Source: HGM04593 sp045657945
GTDB taxonomy: Bacteria > Bacteroidota > Bacteroidia > Bacteroidales > Bacteroidaceae
Length of the DNA: 64,000 nucleotides
Direction of reading: 5' to 3'
Assembly (NCBI GenBank): GCA_045657945.1
Contig: JAZOUB010000016.1
Span: 18,510-82,509 of the forward strand
Under the pieces are notes generated by a model. That model saw only the letters and a list, made by a program, of their open reading frames with translations, ran no database searches and was not told the DNA's origin. Positions 27,264 to 35,171 of the stretch are shown here, piece after piece. The translations under genes were made by a program, and so were the position numbers. The first letter of the stretch is position 1; the number at the start of each line of letters is the position of its first letter.

Positions 27264-28091
27264 TCACAACTCAATTGGAATCTGAATTATAGATAGCCAC
27301 TTCTCAGGGTCTTCCTGGTTCCATATACCATCAATATAACAGGTGCGCGGATGTCCTGCGAGTCTGTATCCCTGTTCTTCCATGTAGGCCAAAGCCTCGG
27401 TGAACGATTCGTAGAAGCGTTCGTAGGGCCCCACATGCTTCATGCAAAGTGCCTTCTCTACAGCAGGCAAGCGTTTGAATTGTATGATGTCGCTGTCATT
27501 GCCCATCTCCTCCACCTGCTCGCAATACTCAATGTCAATGTTCTCGGCGCAGAATTCCTGGTTGTGTTCTATTGTGAAACAGTAGCCGGGTGGTGGGCAC
27601 TTGCAGCCAAGGCGCTGCATCTCGGGACCAATCTTGTTCACACATAGCAGCCCCAACGCACTATATCCGGAAATTACTTCGCGATGACTTGCCACAATTA
27701 TCTCGGGCAAGGATTGAATACAGAATTTCTCCATTGTCTTGATTTGTTTGTGAGAGTCCATCCATTTGAGCAGTTGGCTGCGACGCTCCGTCAACAATTG
27801 CAGTTGTCGCTCGGTCTCCTCTATTTTTTGAGTCAGTTGCTCAATGCTTGGCGTCTGCGCGCCATCCTCCAGCAGTTCCTTTATCTCTTCGAGGGTGAAA
27901 CCCTGTCGTTGTAGTCCGCGAATGGTGTTCAGTCGCTGCATCTGCGTAATGCTGTAGTAGCGATATCCGGTCCACTCATCCACTTCATAGGGCACAAGCA
28001 CTCCTTTCTGCTCATAGTGGCGCAAGGTCTTCACCGTAACCTGCATCATCTTTGAGAACTCTCCGATTTTTAACTTTGTCTTTTCACTCAT
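27264..28091 (-). CDS. MerR-family regulator with GyrI-like effector-binding domain
   Basis: This 275-residue protein has an N-terminal MerR helix-turn-helix with wing (LKIGEFSKMMQVTVKTLRHY, then GYRYYSITQMQRLNTI), a coiled coil (about 75-115), and a GyrI/AraC-E-bind domain from about 120. Such proteins (BmrR-like) bind small hydrophobic ligands and activate transport genes from overlong -35/-10 spacers. The carbonic anhydrase gene is divergent, so a control link is possible but not shown. A -7 element lies at 28120-28127. Confidence 0.88.
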   Translation of the reverse strand: MSEKTKLKIGEFSKMMQVTVKTLRHYEQKGVLVPYEVDEWTGYRYYSITQMQRLNTIRGLQRQGFTLEEIKELLEDGAQTPSIEQLTQKIEETERQLQLLTERRSQLLKWMDSHKQIKTMEKFCIQSLPEIIVASHREVISGYSALGLLCVNKIGPEMQRLGCKCPPPGYCFTIEHNQEFCAENIDIEYCEQVEEMGNDSDIIQFKRLPAVEKALCMKHVGPYERFYESFTEALAYMEEQGYRLAGHPRTCYIDGIWNQEDPEKWLSIIQIPIEL

Positions 28092-28119
28092 AATCGTACG
28101 ATCTATTTGCTAGCGAGTG

Positions 28120-28127
28120 CAAAGTTA
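28120..28127 (-). promoter_or_regulatory. -7 element of the MerR-family gene
   Basis: TAACTTTG on the minus strand is 28 bp before the ATG at 28091. A TTG lies 22 nt farther upstream (28152-28150). Confidence 0.5.
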
Positions 28128-28228
28128 ATGTATGCCCTTAGGTACGAGTCAAGAGAAAAATGGATTATTTTTATCTGTCGAAGAAAAAAATGAACCAGAA
28201 CTGCAAAAGTGCCTGTTGAAATTTTTAC

Positions 28229-28236
28229 TACATTTG
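28229..28236 (+). promoter_or_regulatory. -7 element of the carbonic anhydrase gene
   Basis: TACATTTG fits TAnnTTTG. The leader to the ATG at 28331 would be about 90 nt. No -33 pair at normal spacing is seen. Confidence 0.4.
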
Positions 28237-28330
28237 TGGCAGATTTATGTAAATAGGCTTTAGTCATTTATGGCAATGCTTGCATTGTTGCCTGAATAAA
28301 AAGAGAAATAACTTGTGTGTATTAAATATT

Positions 28331-28993
28331 ATGAATAAAAGACAATTTCTAAATCTGACAGGTATAATCCTGTCAGTGCTGACTTTTACAATGTGCAAGA
28401 GTCAGTCGGTGGTTGTACCATCAACACCGGAGGAGGCATTGGCTGAGCTGATTGCCGGAAATGAGCGTTATGTGAATGAAAAGAGCATCCATCCGCACGG
28501 GAATATTGATAGAGTAGAGGAGACAGCTCCCCATCAAGCCCCATTTGCAGCCGTGGTTGGCTGTTCCGATTCGCGTGTGCCGGTTGAATTGCTTTTCGAC
28601 CAAGGAATAGGAGATATATTTGTCATCCGTACGGCCGGTAACAATGTCAATAGCGAGATGGTTATGGGAAGTGTAGATTACGCAATTGAGCATCTTGGAG
28701 TGAAATTGCTGCTTGTGCTCGGTCACGGTTCCTGCGGCGGAGTGACAGGAGCTATTTCCGAGGGTGAAGAAGAACACGGAAATATCGGCCATCTCCTTGG
28801 TACTATCCGTAACGATGTGAGTGACTATGTTGGCAAGCCAGAATCTCTTGACGCTGCAATCCGTCATCATACACAGGTTCAGGTTGAACGCATCATTGCT
28901 TATCCCCATGTGGCTGAGAAGATAGCAAATGGCGAATTACAGGTAAAGAAAGCCTACTATGATGTAAATACAGGCAAGGTGACAATTGAGTGA
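28331..28993 (+). CDS. Beta-class carbonic anhydrase, probably a lipoprotein
   Basis: I start this 220-residue protein at the ATG at 28331. MNKRQFLNLTGIILSVLTFT followed by MCKS is a signal with a possible lipobox (TFTMC). The zinc ligands are visible in VGCSDSRVP (Cys and Asp-Arg pair) and GHGSCGGVTGA (His and Cys). The enzyme interconverts CO2 and bicarbonate. An exported beta-carbonic anhydrase suggests a periplasmic or surface role. Confidence 0.9.
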   Translation: MNKRQFLNLTGIILSVLTFTMCKSQSVVVPSTPEEALAELIAGNERYVNEKSIHPHGNIDRVEETAPHQAPFAAVVGCSDSRVPVELLFDQGIGDIFVIRTAGNNVNSEMVMGSVDYAIEHLGVKLLLVLGHGSCGGVTGAISEGEEEHGNIGHLLGTIRNDVSDYVGKPESLDAAIRHHTQVQVERIIAYPHVAEKIANGELQVKKAYYDVNTGKVTIE

Positions 28994-29006
28994 CCGTAAT
29001 TATACA

Positions 29007-29042
29007 AAATTGGTGTGTGTAAGGCCTTACACACACCAATTT
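29007..29042 (+). terminator. Terminator of the carbonic anhydrase gene
   Basis: A perfect 36-bp palindrome starting 13 bp after the stop codon has a GGCC centre and a following TTCTTTT. Confidence 0.85.
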
Positions 29043-29117
29043 CTTTTATACATATCGATGCTCAGTCTTACCCAAAAATGATAGGGTTGCGTGTCTACGA
29101 TGTGTTTGGATATGAAA

Positions 29118-29146
29118 AAGGAGAGAATCTTGTGGGTTCTCTCCTT
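29118..29146 (-). terminator. Hairpin after the repressor gene
   Basis: A 10-bp stem (aaggagagaa / ttctctcctt) with a 9-nt loop lies 62 bp beyond the repressor stop. On the minus strand it is followed by TTTCATATCC. It is a plausible terminator with a short U-run. Confidence 0.5.
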
Positions 29147-29207
29147 GCTGTATGTAAGTACCTAGAATTACTTGCCGGGTGTGTAACAGGTTGTTGTTCT
29201 TGGCTGG

Positions 29208-29867
29208 CTATATAATGCTTCTGCCTAAATATACTATACGGAATATGCGTATGATCTCCTCTTCTTTAATGATAAAATCGGGATATCTCTCTTCGTTTGA
29301 TGATCTGGCGATATACGCGCCATTCTCTTCGGGGATGAGTTTGCGGATTATGAGTCCGTTGCTTGTGGTGTCTACTGCGTATATTTTACCTGGGATTGGA
29401 CTCTCTTCGCCTTTGTTGTATGCAAGCAACGCAATCTTGTCACCTACTTTGAATGTGGGAAACATTGCGTCGTCCCGTATTATGTGCCACATGTCTATTG
29501 GAGTATCCAGAACTATGACGTGTGACAGTTCCAGGTTGTCATAGTTGTTTTGGACATATTTGAGTATGTCTGTGTCGGGCCTTCCTGCAACGGTGGTGGG
29601 CAGTATTGGTGCGCGATTCTCTTCCAATATTGCGGTTTCTTGGTTTTCTATGCCTTCGGACAACATTTCTCCTGTGCCGGTGATGAGCCATGTGGTATTC
29701 AACTCAGGAAAAGCGTCGTGAATATTCTTGATTACTCTTGCTCCAGGTGTGCCTTTTAGGTTGCTCAAGTACCTTTTTGACATGTTGCAAGCGTTTTCAA
29801 AGGCATTCTTGCTGATGCCTTTGTAGTTGATGAATTCTATAATTCGTTCTTTTATAGCATGTTTCAT
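29208..29867 (-). CDS. CI/LexA-like repressor (XRE HTH plus S24 domain, serine missing)
   Basis: This 219-residue protein has an N-terminal helix-turn-helix (IIEFINYKGISKNAFENACN, about residues 9-28) and an S24/LexA-type C-terminal domain. Active S24 members have Gly-Asp-Ser-Met at the nucleophile; here the stretch reads IIRDDAMFPTFKVGDKI, so Ala replaces Ser. The region of the catalytic Lys (GLIIRKL) is kept. Self-cleavage therefore looks impossible, and the domain may serve only for dimerisation. An inverted repeat lies between it and a divergent small ORF plus ECF sigma gene, the likely targets. Confidence 0.85.
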   Translation of the reverse strand: MKHAIKERIIEFINYKGISKNAFENACNMSKRYLSNLKGTPGARVIKNIHDAFPELNTTWLITGTGEMLSEGIENQETAILEENRAPILPTTVAGRPDTDILKYVQNNYDNLELSHVIVLDTPIDMWHIIRDDAMFPTFKVGDKIALLAYNKGEESPIPGKIYAVDTTSNGLIIRKLIPEENGAYIARSSNEERYPDFIIKEEEIIRIFRIVYLGRSII

Positions 29868-29910
29868 ATTTTGTTGTTTGGAATGTGTCTAAATAGATAT
29901 TTGTATGTAA

Positions 29911-29944
29911 TATTCTTAACTGATGCTCTTATTTGTTAAGAATA
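29911..29944. promoter_or_regulatory. Inverted-repeat operator candidate
   Basis: A perfect 10-bp inverted repeat, tattcttaac (29911-29920) and gttaagaata (29935-29944), with 14 nt between, lies in the gap of the repressor and the divergent genes. Its right half is just upstream of a -7 box at 29951-29958. Partial copies of ttaaga and gatgctc recur to about 29990. This is the expected site for the CI-like repressor. Confidence 0.55.
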
Positions 29945-29950
29945 TCTTCT

Positions 29951-29958
29951 TATCTTTG
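29951..29958 (+). promoter_or_regulatory. -7 element of the small ORF/ECF sigma transcript
   Basis: TATCTTTG fits TAnnTTTG. A TTTG lies at 29932-29935 (15-nt spacing, shorter than usual) and overlaps the operator arm. Confidence 0.5.
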
Positions 29959-30041
29959 TGCTGTTTTAAGAGTGTTTATAAGATGCTCCTATGCAAATAT
30001 AGGAAAAATAATCTTATTATAAAATTAAAAGTTAATAAATT

Positions 30042-30143
30042 ATGAAAGAAAAATGTTTGAAAAAGAAGGCATTGCTACAGTGCTTGCGTTTTGTGAGTGT
30101 AGGTGAAGATGTTTTACGCCAGATTCCTGATGAGGGATTGTAA
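30042..30143 (+). CDS. 33-residue ORF between the operator and the ECF sigma gene
   Basis: An ATG at 30042 opens 33 codons (start MKEKCLKKKALLQCLRF, end QIPDEGL), stopping 14 bp before the ECF sigma ATG. It is basic at the N-terminus and follows an A/T-rich leader typical of Bacteroidota starts. It could be a real small protein or a leader peptide for the sigma gene. No similarity is recognised. Confidence 0.4.
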   Translation: MKEKCLKKKALLQCLRFVSVGEDVLRQIPDEGL

Positions 30144-30157
30144 ATAGTTTGACAATT

Positions 30158-30664
30158 ATGAATGCTGCTGCTTTTAGAAGAGATTTGCTTGAGATGCAAT
30201 CAGAGTTACAAAGATTCGCGTTTAAATTGACTGCCGATAAGGAAGAAGCGAATGATTTGATGCAGGAGACATCTTTGCGCGCCCTTGAAAATATGGAAAA
30301 GTATGCCCCGGATACTAATTTTAAAGCTTGGTTGTATACTATAATGCGTAATTTGTTTATAAATAATTATAGGAAAGTTCTGCGCGAACAGACATTCGTG
30401 GATTATACTGATAACCTGTATAATATTGACAGTACTCAGTTGACCAATGATTCCGTAACTGAGAATGATTATGACAGGAAGGAACTTTATCGTGCCTTGA
30501 ATTCGTTGCCCAATAATTACAAGGTTCCATTTTGTATGTTTGTCTCGGGGTTTAAATATCGTGAGATTGCCGATAAATTATCATTGCCTTTAGGAACTGT
30601 AAAAAGTAGAATCTTTTTTACAAGGCGTAGCTTGCAGGAGGAATTGAAGGATTTTCTTTTATAG
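30158..30664 (+). CDS. ECF-type RNA polymerase sigma factor
   Basis: This 168-residue protein has sigma-70 region 2 (LTADKEEANDLMQETSLRAL, then FKAWLYTIMRNLFINNYRK) and region 4 (LNSLPNNYKVPFCMFVSGFK and YREIADKLSLPLGTVKSRIF). I take the ATG at 30158 rather than the TTG three codons earlier. No anti-sigma gene adjoins it. It is divergent from the CI-like repressor and probably under its control. It ends at a hairpin at 30699. Confidence 0.9.
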   Translation: MNAAAFRRDLLEMQSELQRFAFKLTADKEEANDLMQETSLRALENMEKYAPDTNFKAWLYTIMRNLFINNYRKVLREQTFVDYTDNLYNIDSTQLTNDSVTENDYDRKELYRALNSLPNNYKVPFCMFVSGFKYREIADKLSLPLGTVKSRIFFTRRSLQEELKDFLL

Positions 30665-30698
30665 GAATGTTGTTTGAAACGTTGTTTTCAATATAAAT

Positions 30699-30732
30699 AA
30701 ACGGAACTTACACCCGCGTGTAGGTTTCGTTT
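30699..30732 (+). terminator. Terminator of the ECF sigma gene
   Basis: A 15-bp stem (30699-30713 with 30718-30732) contains two G-U pairs that pair only in plus-strand RNA, so it belongs to this transcript. The U-run after it is weak (GTTGT). Confidence 0.55.
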
Positions 30733-30787
30733 GTTGTAAATGAAGGGGTGTTACAGGGTTGTGTGGTCAAGCACAGGTGTGAAGGAC

Positions 30788-31090
30788 CTGAGCGTCTGAG
30801 TGCATACGACCCACAAATTGATAATGCTGTCATTGGTTCGGATGTGGTTGAGTGCGAGGTGTTGAAAAACAACATTCTCGGTAACTGTTTCTTTTCTATC
30901 TGTCATTTGGGTCGTTACAACGGGTCGGATGCATTCTGACCGACCCTAAGTAGCTGACCGTCTTACCCCTAAGAAGCCGGCAATTCGTAAATAACGGTCG
31001 CATAATGAGTTACGACTCGCATAGTGGGTGCGTCGTAAGACAATCGAATCCCTTTTAAGTATCCAAACACAGTTCTTTTACCTTTCGTAA
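30788..31090 (-). pseudogene. GGGtGRT-gene relic / dispersed repeat, copy 1
   Basis: This non-coding stretch shares long near-identical blocks with 56640-56960: ctgagcgtctgagtgcatac, cattctcggtaactgtttct, and cttttaagtatccaaacaca. It also shares the hairpin gggtcgg...ccgaccc (30919-30943) with the window end. On the minus strand the first block reads RMHSDAQ, part of the C-terminus preserved intact at 63785. It has stops in all frames and no start. It fills the gap between the ECF sigma gene and the minus-strand island. Confidence 0.6.
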
Positions 31091-31118
31091 AGTAATAACA
31101 GACTATAATTTCAAACCG

Positions 31119-31298
31119 TCAATCCCATTGCGCTTCCCACTCAAGGATGCCTTCCCACATTTCGAGCAACGCACTCTCCACATTGTGCAGCGACTGCAAA
31201 CACAAACGGTTTATTGGTAACCGTTCGTCATCTTTATTGCATGCGTGCCATTCGTTGTTCGACTTTACAACACTTGTGCATTGCTTGTTCTCCTTCAT
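31119..31298 (-). CDS. 59-residue protein of unknown function, coupled to the gene upstream
   Basis: An ORF of 59 codons starts at 31298, with its ATG overlapping the previous gene's TGA in an ATGA junction. The sequence begins MKENKQCTSVVKSNNEWHAC and ends with a Trp-rich acidic stretch (ALLEMWEGILEWEAQWD). No family is recognised. The 4-bp overlap and the same direction make it a likely third gene of the operon 31948 to 31119. Confidence 0.6.
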   Translation of the reverse strand: MKENKQCTSVVKSNNEWHACNKDDERLPINRLCLQSLHNVESALLEMWEGILEWEAQWD

Positions 31299-31522
31299 TT
31301 CTCAACCTCATAGTCACAGGTCTTTATCTCCTTTATTCCCTCAAAGTTATCGGGAATATGCAGCTGATTGGCAATCTGTTTCTTGACTATGTCGGCACAC
31401 AACTCATTGACAGCCACAAGAGTAGCAGAATGGTTGTCCGCAACTCTTTTGCACTCCTTGACGTCTCTTTTAAGAACAGCACGCAAGGCTTCTATCTCTT
31501 TTATCGTTTGTTCGTCGCACAT
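31295..31522 (-). CDS. 75-residue protein of unknown function
   Basis: This is a helical, charged protein (MCDEQTIKEIEALRAVLKRD, then ATLVAVNELCADIVKKQ), probably cytoplasmic and possibly a small regulator or structural subunit. It is not recognised. It begins 3 bp after the stop of the 140-residue gene and overlaps the next gene by 4 bp. Confidence 0.6.
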   Translation of the reverse strand: MCDEQTIKEIEALRAVLKRDVKECKRVADNHSATLVAVNELCADIVKKQIANQLHIPDNFEGIKEIKTCDYEVEK

Positions 31523-31525
31523 TGT

Positions 31526-31948
31526 TTATTTGATTTTATTCGCTTTTTTATCCAGGAACTCCGCAAGTGTTGTACCACAGTCGGTGTTGTTTGTAAAATC
31601 CTGTTTTTCCTCGTTCCACTCGCCCTCGACCTTTAAGCCTAAAAGGGATTGCTTTTCCTTCTGGCTCATTTCGCTCAATTTGCGGCCCTTGCTGATGAAC
31701 TCTTTGGCGTCGAGCATATATTTGTGCATGCCAATGGTTATGAAGCTAATCTCGTCGCCGGTTTTGGGATTTACGAGGATTTTGCCTTTGTACTCCTTGA
31801 GGTCGTACCTGTCCCTGCTACTGAATGTGATGTTGTTGCCATTGCGTTCCTTTACGCTGAACATCCACCATTTGTCGTATGATGCCTTGCGTTTGTTTAC
31901 CGGTTTGTCGATTAAATAGGTGCTGTTGAAATTGAAAGTCTTTGCCAT
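31526..31948 (-). CDS. 140-residue protein of unknown function
   Basis: This is a soluble, Lys-rich, beta-like protein (KASYDKWWMFSVKERNGNNI, then KTGDEISFITIGMHKYML). No family is recognised. It is the first gene of a three-gene unit and has the island's shared promoter block 27 bp upstream (31975-32006). Confidence 0.6.
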   Translation of the reverse strand: MAKTFNFNSTYLIDKPVNKRKASYDKWWMFSVKERNGNNITFSSRDRYDLKEYKGKILVNPKTGDEISFITIGMHKYMLDAKEFISKGRKLSEMSQKEKQSLLGLKVEGEWNEEKQDFTNNTDCGTTLAEFLDKKANKIK

Positions 31949-31974
31949 ATTACTGATGTTTTTAAGTTACATAC

Positions 31975-32006
31975 ATAATATAGAAACAAAGGGTAAAAAT
32001 TTCAAA
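31975..32006 (-). promoter_or_regulatory. Shared island promoter, site 1 (140-residue gene)
   Basis: Minus strand: TTTG, 20-nt spacer ending CCCTTTGTTTC, TATATTAT. It is one of nine near-identical sites in the island and ends 27 bp before the start codon at 31948. Confidence 0.7.
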
Positions 32007-32023
32007 AAACGTGGTAACTTTTT

Positions 32024-32347
32024 TTATTCTTTCAATTTTCTTATAATCTCTTTTCTCTCTTTCCATGTAAGGGCTGTGTCGCCAAGTTTGCAAATGGATG
32101 CATCCAACAACAAAGGAATGCCATTGTAATCTATTGTGCAATGTTCGTTGTCGCGGAGTTTGTCGTTACATCTCTCGGTTTTTCCATAGTAGATATTTCC
32201 GTCACCTTCGGCGTTTACAAACAACAGGCAATCTGCATCGCGCCGTTTCAGGCGAAACCTCTTTGTTTCGCCTGTCGGCATAATCGCAAGATAATCCAAA
32301 GGCCATATATTGCCTAACTTTATGTAATGTGTTGCAAAAATTGCCAT
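32024..32347 (-). CDS. 107-residue protein of unknown function
   Basis: This small soluble protein (start MAIFATHYIKLGNIWPLDYL, C-terminus basic, WKERKEIIRKLKE) is not recognised. It begins 13 bp after the stop of the LRR gene and is probably co-transcribed with it from site 2. Confidence 0.5.
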   Translation of the reverse strand: MAIFATHYIKLGNIWPLDYLAIMPTGETKRFRLKRRDADCLLFVNAEGDGNIYYGKTERCNDKLRDNEHCTIDYNGIPLLLDASICKLGDTALTWKERKEIIRKLKE

Positions 32348-32360
32348 ATCGTTTATATCG

Positions 32361-32948
32361 TCAGAAAATGTCGTTTGCTTTCCTGCAATTGGGTGGGAGT
32401 GTCAGGTTCTTGAGTTCAAAGCAACCGTTGAAAGCATATTCCTCTATAGATTCAACGCTACAGGGAATAGTGATGCTTGTGAGGGTTCCACAACCGGCGA
32501 AAGCATGTTCTCCAATACACTTTACATCATCGGGGATAATTGTAGTACAACAGCCGGCAATCAACTTGTTATTCACGGTTTCAATGACAGCATTACAGCC
32601 TTTGCGTGAATCATACACTGAGTTACCCTCTTCCACCACAATGCAGGAAAGTGCATCGCATGCAGCAAATATACCTTTGCCTATTTCCTGAACACCGGCA
32701 GGGATGGTAATTTTTTCAAGGCTTGTACAGTTCTCAAAAGCGAAGTTTCCTATTTTCTTCACACTGCCGGGGATTACGATGTGGGCAAGGTTTGTACAGT
32801 TACGGAAAGCCATGACTCCTATTCCGGTCACACCTTCGGGGATTATTACACTTTTAAGCTCTGCACAATCATTAAACGCAAAATGTTCAATCTCTTTTGT
32901 ACCCTGTGGAATAACTGCAATTCCATTCTTGATTTTAAAATTCTTCAT
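32361..32948 (-). CDS. Small BspA-type leucine-rich repeat protein without signal peptide
   Basis: The start is the ATG at 32948 (MKNFKIKNGIAVIPQGTKEI), giving 195 residues. An in-frame extension to 33002 would read the promoter block as FFPSVSIL and is rejected. It carries about six LRR_5 repeats of ~23 residues, such as LKSVIIPEGVTGIGVMAF. The lack of a signal peptide suggests an intracellular LRR protein, unlike surface BspA. The promoter is site 2. Confidence 0.85.
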   Translation of the reverse strand: MKNFKIKNGIAVIPQGTKEIEHFAFNDCAELKSVIIPEGVTGIGVMAFRNCTNLAHIVIPGSVKKIGNFAFENCTSLEKITIPAGVQEIGKGIFAACDALSCIVVEEGNSVYDSRKGCNAVIETVNNKLIAGCCTTIIPDDVKCIGEHAFAGCGTLTSITIPCSVESIEEYAFNGCFELKNLTLPPNCRKANDIF

Positions 32949-32965
32949 GCTTTTCTGTTTTTTAC

Positions 32966-32996
32966 ATAATATAGAAACAGAAGGGAAAAATTTCAA
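32966..32996 (-). promoter_or_regulatory. Shared island promoter, site 2 (LRR gene)
   Basis: Minus strand: TTGAAATTTTTCCCTTCTGTTTC then TATATTAT, 18 bp before the ATG at 32948. Confidence 0.7.
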
Positions 32997-33048
32997 TTTC
33001 AAGTGTATTGTTTAAGATAATTTAACAATATGGTTTTATAGACAAATA

Positions 33049-34047
33049 TCACCCCTTTTTCAAACGACGGCTTGCCTTTTCAATTATTTGTCTCACACGG
33101 TTGGGGGTAAGAGCGAATTTTTTGGCAATCTCTTTCAATGTCATGGCTTGGCAGCCTATGCCTTTATACATCTGCAGTACTTCTCTTTCACGGTCTGTCA
33201 AACAGCTCAGTTCCAAATTCTCGGGCAGAGAATTCGCTAACTCAGGAATCAGTTTCAAAATATAGTCATCGTATTCAAAGTTTTCCTCTTTTTCTTTTTT
33301 TACCACAACGTACTTGAGTTGGCGTAATACAGCTTCTATTTTTTGCTTCACAAAGCAATGAGTTATCTCTTCCTCTGCTGCAATCTCCTTGTGTGTCATT
33401 GCCGGGCGGCCAATGCCATAGAACTTTTTCAGGATTTCCCTATCGCTGTCATACATATGCGAACGCTCCTCATCGTCAAAGAAAGTGTCGTCGCCCTGTT
33501 CCAGACGCTTGATAAGTTTCTCGTAATCGGCATCATCCAATTTTGCATATTCTCGTACTTCGGTTAAAGGCATACGTCTTTCTCCTGTAGGATTTATGAT
33601 TGAATTCTCAGCTTCGTCAGCAAGATTCCTGTCATATATTGCATGACCTACCCATATCGTTCCTTTGAGTATCCTTATTCTGCGCGACGTCGATGTCTCA
33701 TCATTGGTCTTGAGTTCCCTTTTTTTACTACGGACTACACGGATAATCTTATCATCAAAAATATCCTCATCACACACCAAACGGTCAATGATGTTGCTAT
33801 GCTTCAAAGGGCTATTCTCTTCAAACTCCAGCTCACTTTCGTTTATATCGCCAAAGTCGGTGACATCCAATACGCGCCATTGAATTTCGCTCAACTGCTC
33901 GCTGTCTCCAAAATCACAGGTGGCTAAGCCAAGGTTCTGCAACACCTTGCTTACATTGCCATCACTGTTTTCAATAGCATCTTTCAAGCGATGAATGGCT
34001 TCTTTTATACCAACAACTCTGTATCTTGAACAAACAATGTTTTCCAT
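33049..34047 (-). CDS. Protein with tandem sigma-70 region-4-like helix-turn-helix domains
   Basis: The C-terminal 55 of 332 residues (LTDREREVLQMYKGIGCQAM, then TLKEIAKKFALTPNRVRQII) copy region 4.2 of primary sigma factors, including the helix-turn-helix that reads the -35/-33 box. A second, weaker copy lies at about residues 203-252 (DREILKKFYGIGRPAMTHKE). The N-terminal half shows no region 2, so it cannot be a complete sigma factor. A DNA-binding regulator or anti-sigma-like partner is possible. It follows the 326-residue gene by 18 bp and so is transcribed from site 3. Confidence 0.75.
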   Translation of the reverse strand: MENIVCSRYRVVGIKEAIHRLKDAIENSDGNVSKVLQNLGLATCDFGDSEQLSEIQWRVLDVTDFGDINESELEFEENSPLKHSNIIDRLVCDEDIFDDKIIRVVRSKKRELKTNDETSTSRRIRILKGTIWVGHAIYDRNLADEAENSIINPTGERRMPLTEVREYAKLDDADYEKLIKRLEQGDDTFFDDEERSHMYDSDREILKKFYGIGRPAMTHKEIAAEEEITHCFVKQKIEAVLRQLKYVVVKKEKEENFEYDDYILKLIPELANSLPENLELSCLTDREREVLQMYKGIGCQAMTLKEIAKKFALTPNRVRQIIEKASRRLKKG

Positions 34048-34065
34048 GAATATAATTTATTAGCG

Positions 34066-35046
34066 TTAACACTCTTCAATTTCCACTTCAAGGTGCGGAT
34101 ATCTCTTTAGTAGGGCATACTTCAGAGGGTCGGCAGAGATATTCATCTCTGCATCAATTACAAGATTACCATCCTCAACGTTCACAAAAAGAATGTTACC
34201 CTTGTACTCGGCAAGGTCGGTGCCTACAAGCTCATGCATAATTTTGTTTGTAGGTGCATATATACCCAACTCATTACCAGGCATTTCGATATATTTGTCA
34301 ATAATAGCCTTGAACTCGCTTGCATCGCCCTTTATAGTGATTTTGAAGTTGCGTGGATCGAAATATGGCTCGTCATCAAGTGGGTCATAATCAAAGTTCG
34401 CTTTTATATAATATTCCTTGGCCTTTTGCCTGTCTATGAAAAAGCCGAACTTTTCCCAGCCCTCACGGTAAATGTCGCCGAGTTCCATGTATATATCCTC
34501 GTCGTAATAAGCTGCCACTCCGCTTTCAATGCGCTTCAGTTCTGCCATCAGCCTGTTGTAGCTCTGTTCTTGTGTGGAAAGCTTGGTGTACCCCAATATA
34601 CCATAAACCTTGTAGTATTCTTCGTAGGGTAAATCCATATAGACATCGCAGAACCTGTTGAATACACGTTGCTCAAAATCGGCATCATATTCAAAGAGTG
34701 GAATATCGGTCAATAGGGTGCGTTCGATAGAAACTTCTTCGTTTGTCTCCTCGTCAAAAAACGGCTCAACTTCAGTGCGATAGCTTATATACATTGCTGC
34801 AAGCACCATTGCATCGCAGGTGAGGCTGTCTGCCGTCAAGAGCCACTCCTTATCCTCGGGCTTCATAAGGCCAAGAGATATGTTCAAATACAAGCTGGAA
34901 TAGGCTTCTGTATTTTCCAATACCATTTTCATATATTGAAAAGCCTCTTTATTACCCTTTCTTGTTGCCTCGAGCAATGTTTTTATACAATTCTCTTGCG
35001 TATTGGAATCTTCACTCTGTAAAAGCTGTTCGTAACTCTCTTTCAT
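34066..35046 (-). CDS. 326-residue protein with a Sel1-like stretch
   Basis: I start at the ATG at 35046 (MKESYEQLLQSEDSNTQENC); the apparent extension upstream is the promoter block (FSPNVSILY) and is rejected. The middle has a Sel1/TPR-like helix pair (MELGDIYREGWEKFGFFIDR, then QKAKEYYIKA). The rest is acidic and unrecognised. It forms an operon with the sigma-region-4-like gene. Confidence 0.6.
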   Translation of the reverse strand: MKESYEQLLQSEDSNTQENCIKTLLEATRKGNKEAFQYMKMVLENTEAYSSLYLNISLGLMKPEDKEWLLTADSLTCDAMVLAAMYISYRTEVEPFFDEETNEEVSIERTLLTDIPLFEYDADFEQRVFNRFCDVYMDLPYEEYYKVYGILGYTKLSTQEQSYNRLMAELKRIESGVAAYYDEDIYMELGDIYREGWEKFGFFIDRQKAKEYYIKANFDYDPLDDEPYFDPRNFKITIKGDASEFKAIIDKYIEMPGNELGIYAPTNKIMHELVGTDLAEYKGNILFVNVEDGNLVIDAEMNISADPLKYALLKRYPHLEVEIEEC

Positions 35047-35078
35047 AGTATATAAATTGTTTATGTTTCCTGATATAT

Positions 35079-35110
35079 ATAATATAGAAACATTTGGGGA
35101 AAATTTCAAA
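35079..35110 (-). promoter_or_regulatory. Shared island promoter, site 3
   Basis: Minus strand: TTTGAAATTTTCCCCAAATGTTTC then TATATTAT, 33 bp before the ATG at 35046. It lies between the nuclease-fold gene's stop and the next start. Confidence 0.7.
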
Positions 35111-35171
35111 AAATGAGGGGAGTTTTTATTGATATCCTGAGGAACGTTTGCAGTTGTGTCATTTTGTATAC

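Noticed and set aside
30748..30939. 63-codon plus ORF after the ECF sigma gene
   Set aside because: It lies in the relic repeat; the matching region of copy 2 does not keep the frame.
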